DNA of 14,487 bases from an uncultured beta proteobacterium (GCA_903859265.1 CAIOLZ010000110.1:1-14487); one strand, 5' to 3'; positions 7,277-13,754 are shown, counted from the stretch's first letter. The notes: generated by a model not told the origin, from the letters alone. Program-made: numbers and translations.

Positions 7277-7305
7277 ATTATGCGCCAGTTTGGAAAAGAT
7301 TTCTA
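7277..7305 (-). promoter_or_regulatory. Candidate sigma-70 promoter of the RRM gene
   Basis: Reading the minus strand, TAGAAA (7300-7305) and CATAAT (7277-7282) are separated by 17 bp, matching the consensus boxes at four and five of six positions. An A/T-rich run (7306-7320) lies just upstream and could act as an UP element. The start point would be near 7270, giving a leader of about 130 nt. Confidence 0.45.
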
Positions 7306-7328
7306 ATTTTTTTTCAAAAGGGTCGGAA

Positions 7329-7526
7329 TTAGTCAGGATTGGAGTAATTTCGCCACTGCTTCATGGCTTGCCGGATGGTCAGTAGTTGTCGCTCGAAGCG
7401 CGGGCAGGTATCGCAGATTTTCAGGTGAAAACGCAGTGCGAGCCGATCCGGCAGGCCCAGATGGCGGTCTTCCCGCGCGATCAGCAGGGCGGCCACTTCT
7501 TTGCAGGTTCGGTTAAACAGAGTCAT
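7329..7526 (-). CDS. Zinc-finger (zf-HC2) anti-sigma factor
   Basis: Small soluble protein of 65 residues predicted to bind and silence the sigma factor encoded just before it. Cys8, His34, Cys38 and Cys41 give the zf-HC2 pattern (C...HxxxCxxC, here HLKICDTC), the zinc site of RsrA/ChrR/MseR-type anti-sigma factors. In redox-type members, oxidation or metal binding at these Cys releases the sigma factor. There is no membrane helix, so it senses inside the cytoplasm. The ATG at 7526 leaves 10 bp after the sigma stop codon. A longer in-frame start at 7574 would overlap the sigma gene and adds unconserved sequence. Co-transcription with the sigma gene is very likely. The signal (copper, oxidant or other) is inferred from the divergent bufferin-type operon. 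Confidence 0.82.
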   Translation of the reverse strand: MTLFNRTCKEVAALLIAREDRHLGLPDRLALRFHLKICDTCPRFERQLLTIRQAMKQWRNYSNPD

Positions 7527-7536
7527 GGCGGTATGG

Positions 7537-8106
7537 TCACGCGATTTTTGCCCTGGCGTACCAGTTGAGTTCAAGACACTCCCGCAGCCGCAGTCTGGCG
7601 CGGTGTAGTTGCACGTACAAATTGGTCGGTGTCAAATTGAGTTCCCTGCAAATTTCGTCGCATGAAAGCTCCAGCCATTCCCGCATCAAGAACAACCTTC
7701 CCTGAGTCTGAGGAAGTTGTGTGGCGCAGGTTTCGAGCACCATAAAAAACTGTTTGCTGTTCATCTCCTGCTCAGGATTGCCCCAGTCTGCCGGGCTTTC
7801 CAGGAAGTGGCCGTCGGCCTTGAAAGCAATCCATTCGAGCGGGTCGGTGTTATCGTCCTCGCCGCTCTCAAGGCCGCTGATTTCCCGGCTGTGGTGGCGC
7901 AGGGCGTCAACAACTTTGTGTTTGAGAATGCCCACCAGCCATGTTTTCAGCTGGGACCGGTTCTCAAATGCCTGCGGCTTTGCGAGTGCCGCAACAATGA
8001 CTTCGGAAACAGCATCCTCCGCCCAAGCCTCATTGCGCAGTTGCAGTCGCGCAAACTTCAGCAGGTAGTCATGCAGGTCGATGATTTGTTGTTCGAAACT
8101 GGTCAT
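7537..8106 (-). CDS. ECF-type RNA polymerase sigma factor
   Basis: Sigma-70 family group 4 factor of 189 residues with only regions 2 and 4. Region 2 is at about 10-75: LLKFARLQLRNEAWAEDAVS, then SQLKTWLVGILKHKVVDALR at 51-70. Region 4 is at about 120-180, with the helix-turn-helix CDEICRELNLTPTNLYVQLH at 149-168. The linker (76-115) is longer than usual and contains LESPADWGNPEQ. The ATG at 8106 begins at the expected N-terminus; the frame stays open to 8208, but that stretch is poor coding sequence and would cover the divergent promoter region. It is followed by its anti-sigma factor and diverges from the DUF2282/DUF692/DUF2063/DoxX operon. As far as I recall, Neisseria ecf/rpoE loci have a similar layout. 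It most likely drives the divergent operon and itself; the promoter specificity is not proven. Confidence 0.88.
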   Translation of the reverse strand: MTSFEQQIIDLHDYLLKFARLQLRNEAWAEDAVSEVIVAALAKPQAFENRSQLKTWLVGILKHKVVDALRHHSREISGLESGEDDNTDPLEWIAFKADGHFLESPADWGNPEQEMNSKQFFMVLETCATQLPQTQGRLFLMREWLELSCDEICRELNLTPTNLYVQLHRARLRLRECLELNWYARAKIA

Positions 8107-8154
8107 GGGCCGGTTTGGTGGATTCGGTCCCAGTGTAGTTGGGCGCGCTAGTGT

Positions 8155-8182
8155 AAGGAATGCGGCGCTACCCAGACTAAAC
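8155..8182 (+). promoter_or_regulatory. Candidate ECF-sigma promoter of the bufferin operon
   Basis: In the 149 bp between the divergent sigma gene and bufA, AAGGAA (8155-8160, within TGTAAGGAAT) and CTAAAC (8177-8182, within GACTAAAC) are 16 bp apart. This looks like the GGAA-type -35 and CTAA-type -10 boxes used by many ECF sigma factors. The leader to the bufA ATG would be about 65 nt. It is a sequence resemblance only. Confidence 0.4.
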
Positions 8183-8255
8183 AATAACCGGCAAAATGCG
8201 TTTCGCAATGGCAGGCAAGCCGGTTAATTTCCAATCCTTTACCTTCGGAGATTCT

Positions 8256-8525
8256 ATGAACCAACGTGCAATGATCGCAGCGACCGCTGCAACCCTGATG
8301 ACGCTCGCACTTGCCTCCACACCGGTCGCCGCCGAGGAAAAAGAAAAGTGCTTTGGGATTTCCAAGGCGGGACAGAATGACTGCGCCAGTGCGTTTGGTA
8401 TGCATTCCTGCGCGGGCCAATCGAAGTTGGATCTGGACAAAGCGGAGTGGAAATATGTCGCCAAAGGCACTTGCAAAGACATGAAGGGGCTTTCTTTCGA
8501 CGAAGCCAAGAAGCTCAGGAGTTGA
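8256..8525 (+). CDS. bufA: Bufferin-type precursor peptide (DUF2282, BufA)
   Basis: Secreted Cys-rich peptide of 89 residues and the precursor of a ribosomally made, post-translationally modified metallophore. Residues 1-26 are a Sec signal peptide (MNQRAMIAATAATLMTLALA, then STPVAA with cleavage probably before Glu27). The mature part has four Cys: Cys32 (EKEKCFGISKAG), Cys43 (QNDCAS), Cys52 (MHSCAG) and Cys73 (AKGTCKDM), the DUF2282 pattern. In described bufferins, Cys residues are turned into thiooxazole-type groups by the DUF692 enzyme, and the product binds copper in the periplasm. GGAG at 8247-8250 is a good ribosome binding site for this ATG; an in-frame ATG at 8196 has none and would spoil the signal peptide. 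First gene of the operon, 33 bp before bufB. Confidence 0.9.
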   Translation: MNQRAMIAATAATLMTLALASTPVAAEEKEKCFGISKAGQNDCASAFGMHSCAGQSKLDLDKAEWKYVAKGTCKDMKGLSFDEAKKLRS

Positions 8526-8536
8526 TCGGCACATCG

Positions 8537-8550
8537 GGATCATTGGGTCC
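8537..8550 (+). other. Small hairpin between bufA and bufB
   Basis: GGATC, loop ATTG, GGTCC makes a 5 bp stem (one G-U pair) in the 33 bp gap. There is no T-run, so it is not a terminator. It might protect the bufA message end or slow ribosome entry to bufB. Weak evidence. Confidence 0.2.
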
Positions 8551-8558
8551 AGACTGTC

Positions 8559-9497
8559 ATGGCAGCCACAAAGAATGCGACAGGTATCGGTTGGCGGCAT
8601 CCGCATTACGCAGAGTTGTTGACGCGCAATCCGGCTCTGGACTTTCTGGAAGTGCACTCCGAGAATTTTTTTGCCGATGGGGGCGTGGCCCTGTCCATCC
8701 TCGAGCAGGGACGCGCGCAATATCCGGTGAGTTTGCATGGTGTGGGTTTGTCGCTGGGCTCGGCGGCAGGGCTCGATCCCTGGCATCTGGAGCAACTGGT
8801 CCGGCTGGTGGAGCGGATTGAACCGGTTCGCGTCAGCGACCACGCCAGTTTTGCGCGCGCCAAATGGCCGGGCGGCATCGTGCATGCGTCGGATCTGCTC
8901 CCGATACCTTTCACGACGGAGGCGCTCAATGTCATGTGCGCCAATGTGCAGGCTGTCCAGGATCGCATCAAGCGTCCGCTCATGGTTGAAAATCTCAGTG
9001 CCTACGTCCAGTGGAAATATCGGACTGGTGAGGTGGCTCTTGCGGAACCGGATTTTTTAAACCAGCTGGCCCGCCGCACGGGCTGTGGTTTGCTGGTGGA
9101 TGTGAACAATATTTATGTCAACGCGCTCAATGCCCTGCCCCGAGGGACGCAAGATTTGGCGCTGGAGCGCTGCTGCGATTGGCTGGATGCAATCGACCCG
9201 GGCGCGGTCGGTGAGTTGCATCTGGCCGGGCACAGCCGCGTCAGTGATGAGCATGGCGACCTTGTGATCGACGACCACGGCAGCCAGGTATCCGCGCCCG
9301 TCTGGCGGCTGTATGCGCATGCCCTTGACCGTTTTGGCGCAGTCCCGACACTGATTGAATGGGATACCGACATCCCGGCACTGGACGTTTTGTTGGCAGA
9401 GCTTGCATTGGCTCGAAGCCACCAGATGCGATTGCCGCATGCGTGCCAGGTCATGGAGAACCCATTTGAAACGCGCCAGCCGCAGGCCACTGTATGA
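8559..9497 (+). CDS. bufB: Multinuclear iron-dependent oxidase (DUF692, BufB/MbnB-like)
   Basis: Cytoplasmic TIM-barrel oxidase of 312 residues from the MNIO family, which includes MbnB of methanobactin synthesis. It is predicted to use two or three iron ions and oxygen to modify Cys of the BufA precursor. Family landmarks are in order: GIGWRHPHY (9-17), FLEVHSENFF (29-38), SLHGVGLSLGS (58-68; His60), SDHASF (93-98; His95), LMVENLSAYV (141-150; Glu144), LLVDVNNIYVNA (178-189; Asp181), ELHLAGH (219-225; His221), IDDHG (237-241) and LIEWDTDIP (265-273; Glu267). These His, Glu and Asp residues are the expected iron ligands, so the enzyme looks intact. Its stop codon overlaps the bufC start (ATGA), consistent with the two proteins acting as a complex. 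The ribosome binding site is weak. Confidence 0.92.
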   Translation: MAATKNATGIGWRHPHYAELLTRNPALDFLEVHSENFFADGGVALSILEQGRAQYPVSLHGVGLSLGSAAGLDPWHLEQLVRLVERIEPVRVSDHASFARAKWPGGIVHASDLLPIPFTTEALNVMCANVQAVQDRIKRPLMVENLSAYVQWKYRTGEVALAEPDFLNQLARRTGCGLLVDVNNIYVNALNALPRGTQDLALERCCDWLDAIDPGAVGELHLAGHSRVSDEHGDLVIDDHGSQVSAPVWRLYAHALDRFGAVPTLIEWDTDIPALDVLLAELALARSHQMRLPHACQVMENPFETRQPQATV

Positions 9498-10276
9498 CGG
9501 GGCTTGCAGCGCAACAGCAGTGTTTTCTGCAGGCTTTGTTTGACTGGCCTGCCGACGTTGCTGTGGGACGATTGAGTGAGCAGCTGGCGCCGGGTGCCCT
9601 GCGCGGCATTCGGGCCTACCAGACCAATGGGCACGTGCTTGCACAGCGCGCCTTGGCGGCGGCGTACCCGGTCATCGCGCAGTTGCTTGGTGGCGAGAGT
9701 TTTGACAGTCTGGCGCGGGCTTTGTGGCATGCATCGCCGCCTTTGCAGGGTGACTTGGCGCGATGGGGTGCGGCCCTGCCAGATTTCGTGCGTGTCAGTC
9801 CACAACTGAGTAGCGAACCATATCTGGCCGATGTGGCACAGCTGGAATGGGCCATGCACGAATGCGCCACAGCGCGCGATGCGGACCCGGGCGCAGGGCT
9901 TGCCAGCCTGTCGATGCTGACTACCCGGGATCCGGAGAATGTGTGTTTCCAGTTGGCTCCCGGAGCGGTGGCCTTGCGCAGCGCTTGGCCGATGGTCGAT
10001 ATAGTGTTGGCACACCGTGAAGGCGGGCCGGATTTGGCCACTGCAGGAGAGAGGATTCGGGCAAAAGTCGCTCAGGATGCCGTGGTCTGGCGCCGCGGGT
10101 TTGCGCCGCAATGCCGCGCCGCAATGCCGGGCGAATTCAGGGTCCTGAATGCATTGCTGGCCGGCGATTCGCTGGCACATGCGCTCGATGGCGCCCCTGA
10201 GCTGGACTTTTCGCTGTGGTTGCCGCAGGCCGTGCAGTCCGGCCTGGTGCTGGCAGTGGTGGAACATGCCAAATAA
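9494..10276 (+). CDS. bufC: DUF2063 partner protein (BufC/MbnC-like)
   Basis: Protein of 260 residues that normally works with the DUF692 oxidase to recognise and modify the precursor peptide. The N-terminal DUF2063 domain spans about 6-125: LRGIRAYQTNGHVLAQRAL (36-54), AAYPVIAQLLGGESFDSLAR (56-75), LPDFV (95-99) and YLADVAQLEWAMHEC (110-124). The C-terminal half (about 140-260) is a poorly conserved partner domain, as usual for this family. Pfam has labelled the N-terminal part a putative DNA-binding domain, but its role in peptide modification is better supported in the MbnBC and BufBC systems. It starts on the ATGA overlap with bufB and ends 11 bp inside the next gene, so the operon is tightly coupled. 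Confidence 0.87.
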   Translation: MTGLAAQQQCFLQALFDWPADVAVGRLSEQLAPGALRGIRAYQTNGHVLAQRALAAAYPVIAQLLGGESFDSLARALWHASPPLQGDLARWGAALPDFVRVSPQLSSEPYLADVAQLEWAMHECATARDADPGAGLASLSMLTTRDPENVCFQLAPGAVALRSAWPMVDIVLAHREGGPDLATAGERIRAKVAQDAVVWRRGFAPQCRAAMPGEFRVLNALLAGDSLAHALDGAPELDFSLWLPQAVQSGLVLAVVEHAK

Positions 10277-10724
10277 ACCTATCACCCGTTTGCCCGTACT
10301 TTGGCGCTGGATGGAACGGCCGCTGGATGCACTGCGCGCGCCTGCCTGCCTGCTGGCCAGGCTCTACGTGGCGCAGGTTTTTTTTCTCTCTGGCCTGACC
10401 AAGCTTCGCGATTGGGACACAACGCTGGCCCTTTTCATGGACGAGTACCACGTCCCGCTGTTGCCACCCGCTGTTGCCGCATGGATGGGTACCTGCGGCG
10501 AAGTAGGTTTGCCGGTGCTGCTGGTGCTCGGTTTGGGCGGGCGCTTTGCCGCGGTCGGCCTGAGTGTGGTCAATGTGGTGGCCGTTTTGTCGCTGTCAGA
10601 CATCGCGCCCGCCGCGCTGCAGCAGCACATCAGCTGGGGCATTGTGTTGGCTGCTCTGGCATTGTTCGGGCCAGGTTCCTGGGCAGTGGACTCGGCCTGG
10701 GCGCGGCCGAAAAACTGGTTTTAA
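10266..10724 (+). CDS. DoxX-family membrane protein of the bufferin operon
   Basis: Four-helix inner-membrane protein of 152 residues. Hydrophobic segments are at about 27-46, 68-90, 93-112 and 121-140. The first contains the DoxX-type stretch ARLYVAQVFFLSGLTKLRDW (31-50), and GEVGLPVLLVLGLGGR follows at 78-93. DoxX proteins regularly accompany DUF2282/DUF692/DUF2063 genes (BufD in some descriptions). Their function is not settled; redox or respiratory-chain support has been suggested. The ATG at 10266 overlaps bufC by 11 bp and has a GGTGG stretch in front. The frame is open further upstream, but only as a shadow of bufC. The gene ends 15 bp before the EAL-domain gene. Confidence 0.87.
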   Translation: MPNKPITRLPVLWRWMERPLDALRAPACLLARLYVAQVFFLSGLTKLRDWDTTLALFMDEYHVPLLPPAVAAWMGTCGEVGLPVLLVLGLGGRFAAVGLSVVNVVAVLSLSDIAPAALQQHISWGIVLAALALFGPGSWAVDSAWARPKNWF

Positions 10725-10739
10725 TTCCGCCAGCCGTAC

Positions 10740-12872
10740 ATGCCGCGTCTCGCCAATAGCACCAGCTTGTTGCAACGCCTGCGGCCCAAACGCATTGGTC
10801 GCCGCCTGGCCTTGGGTTTCGGGGCGCTGGTGGTCCTGATGCTGGTGGCCCTGTGGTATGCGACGGCGCCGATTGCCGTTGCCCTCAAGGCCACGGAACA
10901 GTTCGCCACCGGAGATATGCAGCGCCTGCTGCGTGTGCAGGCGCTGTCCCTGCAAACCGAAGGTGTGGGTAGTGCGCTGGTTCGCCTGCTCAATGCGCCC
11001 CGCGCCAACCGGGTTGCTGAATACGCCGACGTGGATGAGCGCAACCGACGTATCGACGGCATTATTGAATCGCTGGCCAACGACTTGCATGATCCCCAGC
11101 AGGAGGAAACATTGCGACGACTCCAGGAGTCCCGCGCCATATACGCCGATGCGTTTTTGGCGACGGTTGATCAGGTCGAGGCTGGCGACCTCAAAGCCGC
11201 ATCCAACGCCCTCAATGCGCAGGTCAACCCTGCATTGAAGACCATGTTGACCGAGTCCAACACGCTGTTGCAGCGCGAACGCGAGCGCATTGAGCGCCAG
11301 CTTGATGACGCGCAGATCAGGTTTCACCGGATCGGCAATCTCGCGGCGCTGTCTTCGCTGATCGCGATTATTGCGGCGGCGATTTTGGCTTGGCGTACCA
11401 CCAAGAGTGTCGTCACGCCGCTGGCCAGGCTGGAGTCAGCGGCCCGCACCATTGCGCAAGGCGATTACCAGACCAAAGTGCTGGCAACCGGAACACAGGA
11501 AGTCGATCGGGTTGGCGCTGCGCTCAACACCATGGCCGAAGCAGTCTCGCTGCGGGAGAGGGAAATCGTCCGGCTGGCCTATGAAGACGCCTTGACCGGA
11601 TTGCCCAATCGCACCGCGCTGCTCAATCCTCCGCGTCCGGCGAACGATGTGCCCGCCGCCAACACGCTGGTGCTGATTGATCTGGCGCGCCTCAAAGCGG
11701 TCAACGAAACATTGGGTTACTCGACGGGCGATTCCCTGATCAAGGAGCTCGCAGGTCGTGTTGCAAATGTGTTTCAGACGGCAGCCCATGACGGCCTGAT
11801 CGGGGCGGCCCCGGTGGTGGCGCGACTCTCGGGCGGCACCCTGGTGGGGCACTTCAATGCGGTGAACCGGGCCGCGGTCGAGGTGCTTTACGACCGGTTG
11901 GATGCCGCCACGGTCCAAGCTGTGCAGTGCGGGGGGCACAGTGTTGATCTGGGTTTTACCTGCGGTTTTGCGGACTCGGGGGATGGCACCAGCGTCACCG
12001 CCGTCAACACCCTGTTGCGAAATGCCGAGGTCGCCATGCATACCGCCAAGCGCAGTGCGACCGCACATGCCTGGCACAGCGAGGTGCAGGAAGCGGCGCG
12101 CTTGAGCCACCTCAATCTGGTCTCTGATTTGCGCCAGGCAGTAGCTGCCTCCCAACTGCAAATGTGGCTGCAACCCAAGTTTTCACTGGTCACCGGCAAA
12201 GCTGTTGGAGCCGAGGCTTTGGTGCGCTGGCAGCATCCCACGCGGGGCTTTGTCTCGCCGGCAGAGTTCGTTCCGTTTGCCGAGCAGACCGGCTACATCA
12301 CTTTGGTGACTGACTGGATGTTGCGTGAGGCCTTGCGTACCTTGCAAGCCTGGGAGCCGAAGCAACCGCAACTCAGCATTGCTGTTAACGTCAGCACCCG
12401 TGACCTGCAGGATGCAGGCTTTGCGCAGCGCGTGCACGAGCTGCTGGTCTCCCACAAGGTATCGCCCGAACGGCTGCGTCTGGAGATCACGGAAAGCGGG
12501 CTGATGGATGACCCCCAGCGCAGCGTAGCGTTGCTGCAGGTGCTGCGGGGCATTGGGGTTGGTCTGTCCATAGACGACTTCGGAACCGGCTACTCCTCTC
12601 TGGCCTATTTGCAAAAGCTGCCGGTCAGCGAGCTCAAAATTGACCGCAGTTTCGTCGAAAACGTTGACGCGTTGGCGGGCACGCAAAAGCTGGTGCACGC
12701 CATGATTGAAATGGGTCACGGCATGGATTTGGTGGTCACTGCGGAAGGTATCGAGACGCAGGCTGAGCGTGACGTACTGGCGCGCCTGGGTTGCGACGTG
12801 ATGCAAGGCTACTTTGGCAGCAGACCGTTGCATGGAGAGGCGCTGCAAGCATGGTTTGAGGCGCTGCAATGA
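10740..12872 (+). CDS. Membrane HAMP-GGDEF(degenerate)-EAL protein, predicted c-di-GMP phosphodiesterase
   Basis: Inner-membrane signalling protein of 710 residues. Membrane helices at about 23-42 and 200-218 flank a mostly helical periplasmic sensor, rich in coiled-coil-like sequence. A HAMP linker follows (about 218-272). The GGDEF domain (about 278-445) keeps DALTGLPNR (283-291), but the signature reads RLSGGTL (362-368), with the catalytic acidic pair lost, so cyclase activity is unlikely. The EAL domain (about 455-705) looks active: EALVRW (492-497), Asn550, Glu582 (LEITES), IDDFGTGYSS (611-620), Lys633 (LKIDRS), Glu669 (AEGIET) and Gln689. It should hydrolyse c-di-GMP to pGpG. There is no clear ribosome binding site at the ATG, 15 bp after the DoxX gene. 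Its stop codon overlaps the methyltransferase start (ATGA). Confidence 0.92.
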   Translation: MPRLANSTSLLQRLRPKRIGRRLALGFGALVVLMLVALWYATAPIAVALKATEQFATGDMQRLLRVQALSLQTEGVGSALVRLLNAPRANRVAEYADVDERNRRIDGIIESLANDLHDPQQEETLRRLQESRAIYADAFLATVDQVEAGDLKAASNALNAQVNPALKTMLTESNTLLQRERERIERQLDDAQIRFHRIGNLAALSSLIAIIAAAILAWRTTKSVVTPLARLESAARTIAQGDYQTKVLATGTQEVDRVGAALNTMAEAVSLREREIVRLAYEDALTGLPNRTALLNPPRPANDVPAANTLVLIDLARLKAVNETLGYSTGDSLIKELAGRVANVFQTAAHDGLIGAAPVVARLSGGTLVGHFNAVNRAAVEVLYDRLDAATVQAVQCGGHSVDLGFTCGFADSGDGTSVTAVNTLLRNAEVAMHTAKRSATAHAWHSEVQEAARLSHLNLVSDLRQAVAASQLQMWLQPKFSLVTGKAVGAEALVRWQHPTRGFVSPAEFVPFAEQTGYITLVTDWMLREALRTLQAWEPKQPQLSIAVNVSTRDLQDAGFAQRVHELLVSHKVSPERLRLEITESGLMDDPQRSVALLQVLRGIGVGLSIDDFGTGYSSLAYLQKLPVSELKIDRSFVENVDALAGTQKLVHAMIEMGHGMDLVVTAEGIETQAERDVLARLGCDVMQGYFGSRPLHGEALQAWFEALQ

Positions 12873-13627
12873 CGGACATCACGGCGCAAAACCAGTGTCC
12901 TGTCTGTGGCGGCCAGGGTGGCTTGCTCGATGTGCTGGATTTCAACAAAGTGTGCGGCGAGCCCGGCGCGCATTTTCAGGGCTTGTCCGGAACACCGGTG
13001 TATTACGCTTTGTGCGAGCGTTGCGGATTTTGTTTTGCGCCATCGATCGCCCAATGGGATGCCGACAAGTTCGGCGCACTGATTTACAACCAGGATTACG
13101 TGCAAATCGATCCGGAATGTGTCGATGTGCGGCCCCGTGGATTTGCCCAAAGTCTGGACCAGATGTTTGGCCAGCGGCGGGGAACATTTACCCATCTGGA
13201 CTATGGCGGTGGAAACGGAACGCTCTCCAGACTGTTGCGCGAAGCGGGTTGGCGTTCAACCTCCTATGACCCGTTCCATGATGCTGGCGTCCGTCTGGAG
13301 GAGCTCGGGACATTTGATTTCGTGACCGCGTTCGAGGTGTTCGAGCATGTGCCCGATCCCCACGCACTCCTGAAAACCATCCGTACATTGCTTGCTCCTG
13401 ATGGTGTTGTGTATTTTTCCACCCAGCTCTCGGACGGGCACATTCAGGCGGGGCAGCGCCTGAACTGGTGGTACGCGGCGCCGCGCAACGGGCACATCAG
13501 CCTGTTTTCCAAAGCGTCCCTGCAACATCTGGCAAGTGCGTATGGTTTTAATCTGGCCAGCAACTGGGTTTGTTACCACGCCTTGTTTACGGGCAAGCCG
13601 GACTGGGCCACGCCGCTGATTCCCTGA
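12869..13627 (+). CDS. Class I SAM-dependent methyltransferase with N-terminal Cys pairs
   Basis: Cytoplasmic protein of 252 residues. The N-terminal segment carries paired Cys motifs, CPVCGG (10-15) and CERCGFCFAP (49-58), which look like a zinc ribbon. The methyltransferase domain (about 100-235) has the SAM-binding motif HLDYGGGNGTLSRLL (109-123), the acidic TSYDPF at 131-136, and AFEVFEHVPDPHALL (154-168), typical of Methyltransf_23-like enzymes. Zinc-ribbon plus methyltransferase proteins often act on sugars or secondary metabolites, but the substrate cannot be read from the sequence. It overlaps the EAL gene by four bases (ATGA), so the two are translated together. It is the last gene of the run that begins with bufA. 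A GGCC palindrome (13629-13640) follows its stop codon but lacks a T-run. Confidence 0.85.
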   Translation: MTDITAQNQCPVCGGQGGLLDVLDFNKVCGEPGAHFQGLSGTPVYYALCERCGFCFAPSIAQWDADKFGALIYNQDYVQIDPECVDVRPRGFAQSLDQMFGQRRGTFTHLDYGGGNGTLSRLLREAGWRSTSYDPFHDAGVRLEELGTFDFVTAFEVFEHVPDPHALLKTIRTLLAPDGVVYFSTQLSDGHIQAGQRLNWWYAAPRNGHISLFSKASLQHLASAYGFNLASNWVCYHALFTGKPDWATPLIP

Positions 13628-13648
13628 GGCCGGACGGCCCTGTTAAAA
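13620..13648 (+). promoter_or_regulatory. Candidate metX promoter
   Basis: TAAAAT (13643-13648, in TGTTAAAATTGG) is a fair -10 box. The sequence 17 bp upstream (TTCCCT, 13620-13625, overlapping the end of the methyltransferase gene) is a poor -35. Transcription would begin near 13655, which coincides with the 5' edge of the riboswitch aptamer and supports the call. Confidence 0.45.
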
Positions 13649-13654
13649 TTGGCG

Positions 13655-13709
13655 GTGCGCCAATTTGCTCCAGCTTGCGGGCGCTTTACAAATGCTGCTA
13701 AAGACGGAC
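13655..13709 (+). ncRNA. SAM-II riboswitch
   Basis: Leader aptamer that binds S-adenosylmethionine. P1 is formed by GCGCC (13657-13661) and GGCGC (13680-13684). The conserved single-stranded and pseudoknot parts are present: AATTTG right after P1, CCAGCTTGCGG (13670-13680), CAAATG (13689-13694) and GCTAAAG (13697-13703), followed by CGG. In the pseudoknot, CCAGC (13670-13674) can pair with GCT (13697-13699) and GG (13706-13707). The order and spacing fit the SAM-II consensus known upstream of metA, metX and metC in proteobacteria, and the next gene is metX. Binding of SAM is expected to lower metX expression. Confidence 0.88.
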
Positions 13710-13721
13710 CGACCCAATTTC

Positions 13722-13754
13722 CCCGGCCCCGTTGTATGCGGCGCCGGGTTTTTT
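13722..13754 (+). terminator. Intrinsic terminator in the metX leader
   Basis: CCCGGC (13722-13727) pairs with GCCGGG (13743-13748). After a C-C mismatch the stem continues with CCG (13729-13731) and CGG (13739-13741) around a 7-base loop. Six T follow at once (13749-13754). Lying between the riboswitch and metX, it points to control by premature termination rather than only by masking the ribosome binding site. Confidence 0.85.

Noticed and set aside
7300..7320. A/T-rich stretch as terminator of the anti-sigma gene
   Set aside because: The T/A runs have no GC-containing stem next to them. It fits better as an upstream promoter element of the RRM gene.
8107..8208. N-terminal extension of the sigma factor by 34 codons
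   Set aside because: It would cover the divergent promoter region, has no ribosome binding site and is not part of the sigma region 2 fold.
9113..10285. Long open frame of 390 codons on the minus strand
   Set aside because: It is antisense to bufB/bufC, whose family motifs are clear. The translation is rich in Arg, Gln, His and Pro with no recognisable motif, as expected for the opposite strand of GC-rich genes.
13629..13640. GGCC-GGAC-GGCC palindrome after the methyltransferase as a terminator
   Set aside because: The 4 bp stem is short and is followed by CTGTTAAAATT, not a T-run. It is more likely part of the metX promoter region.
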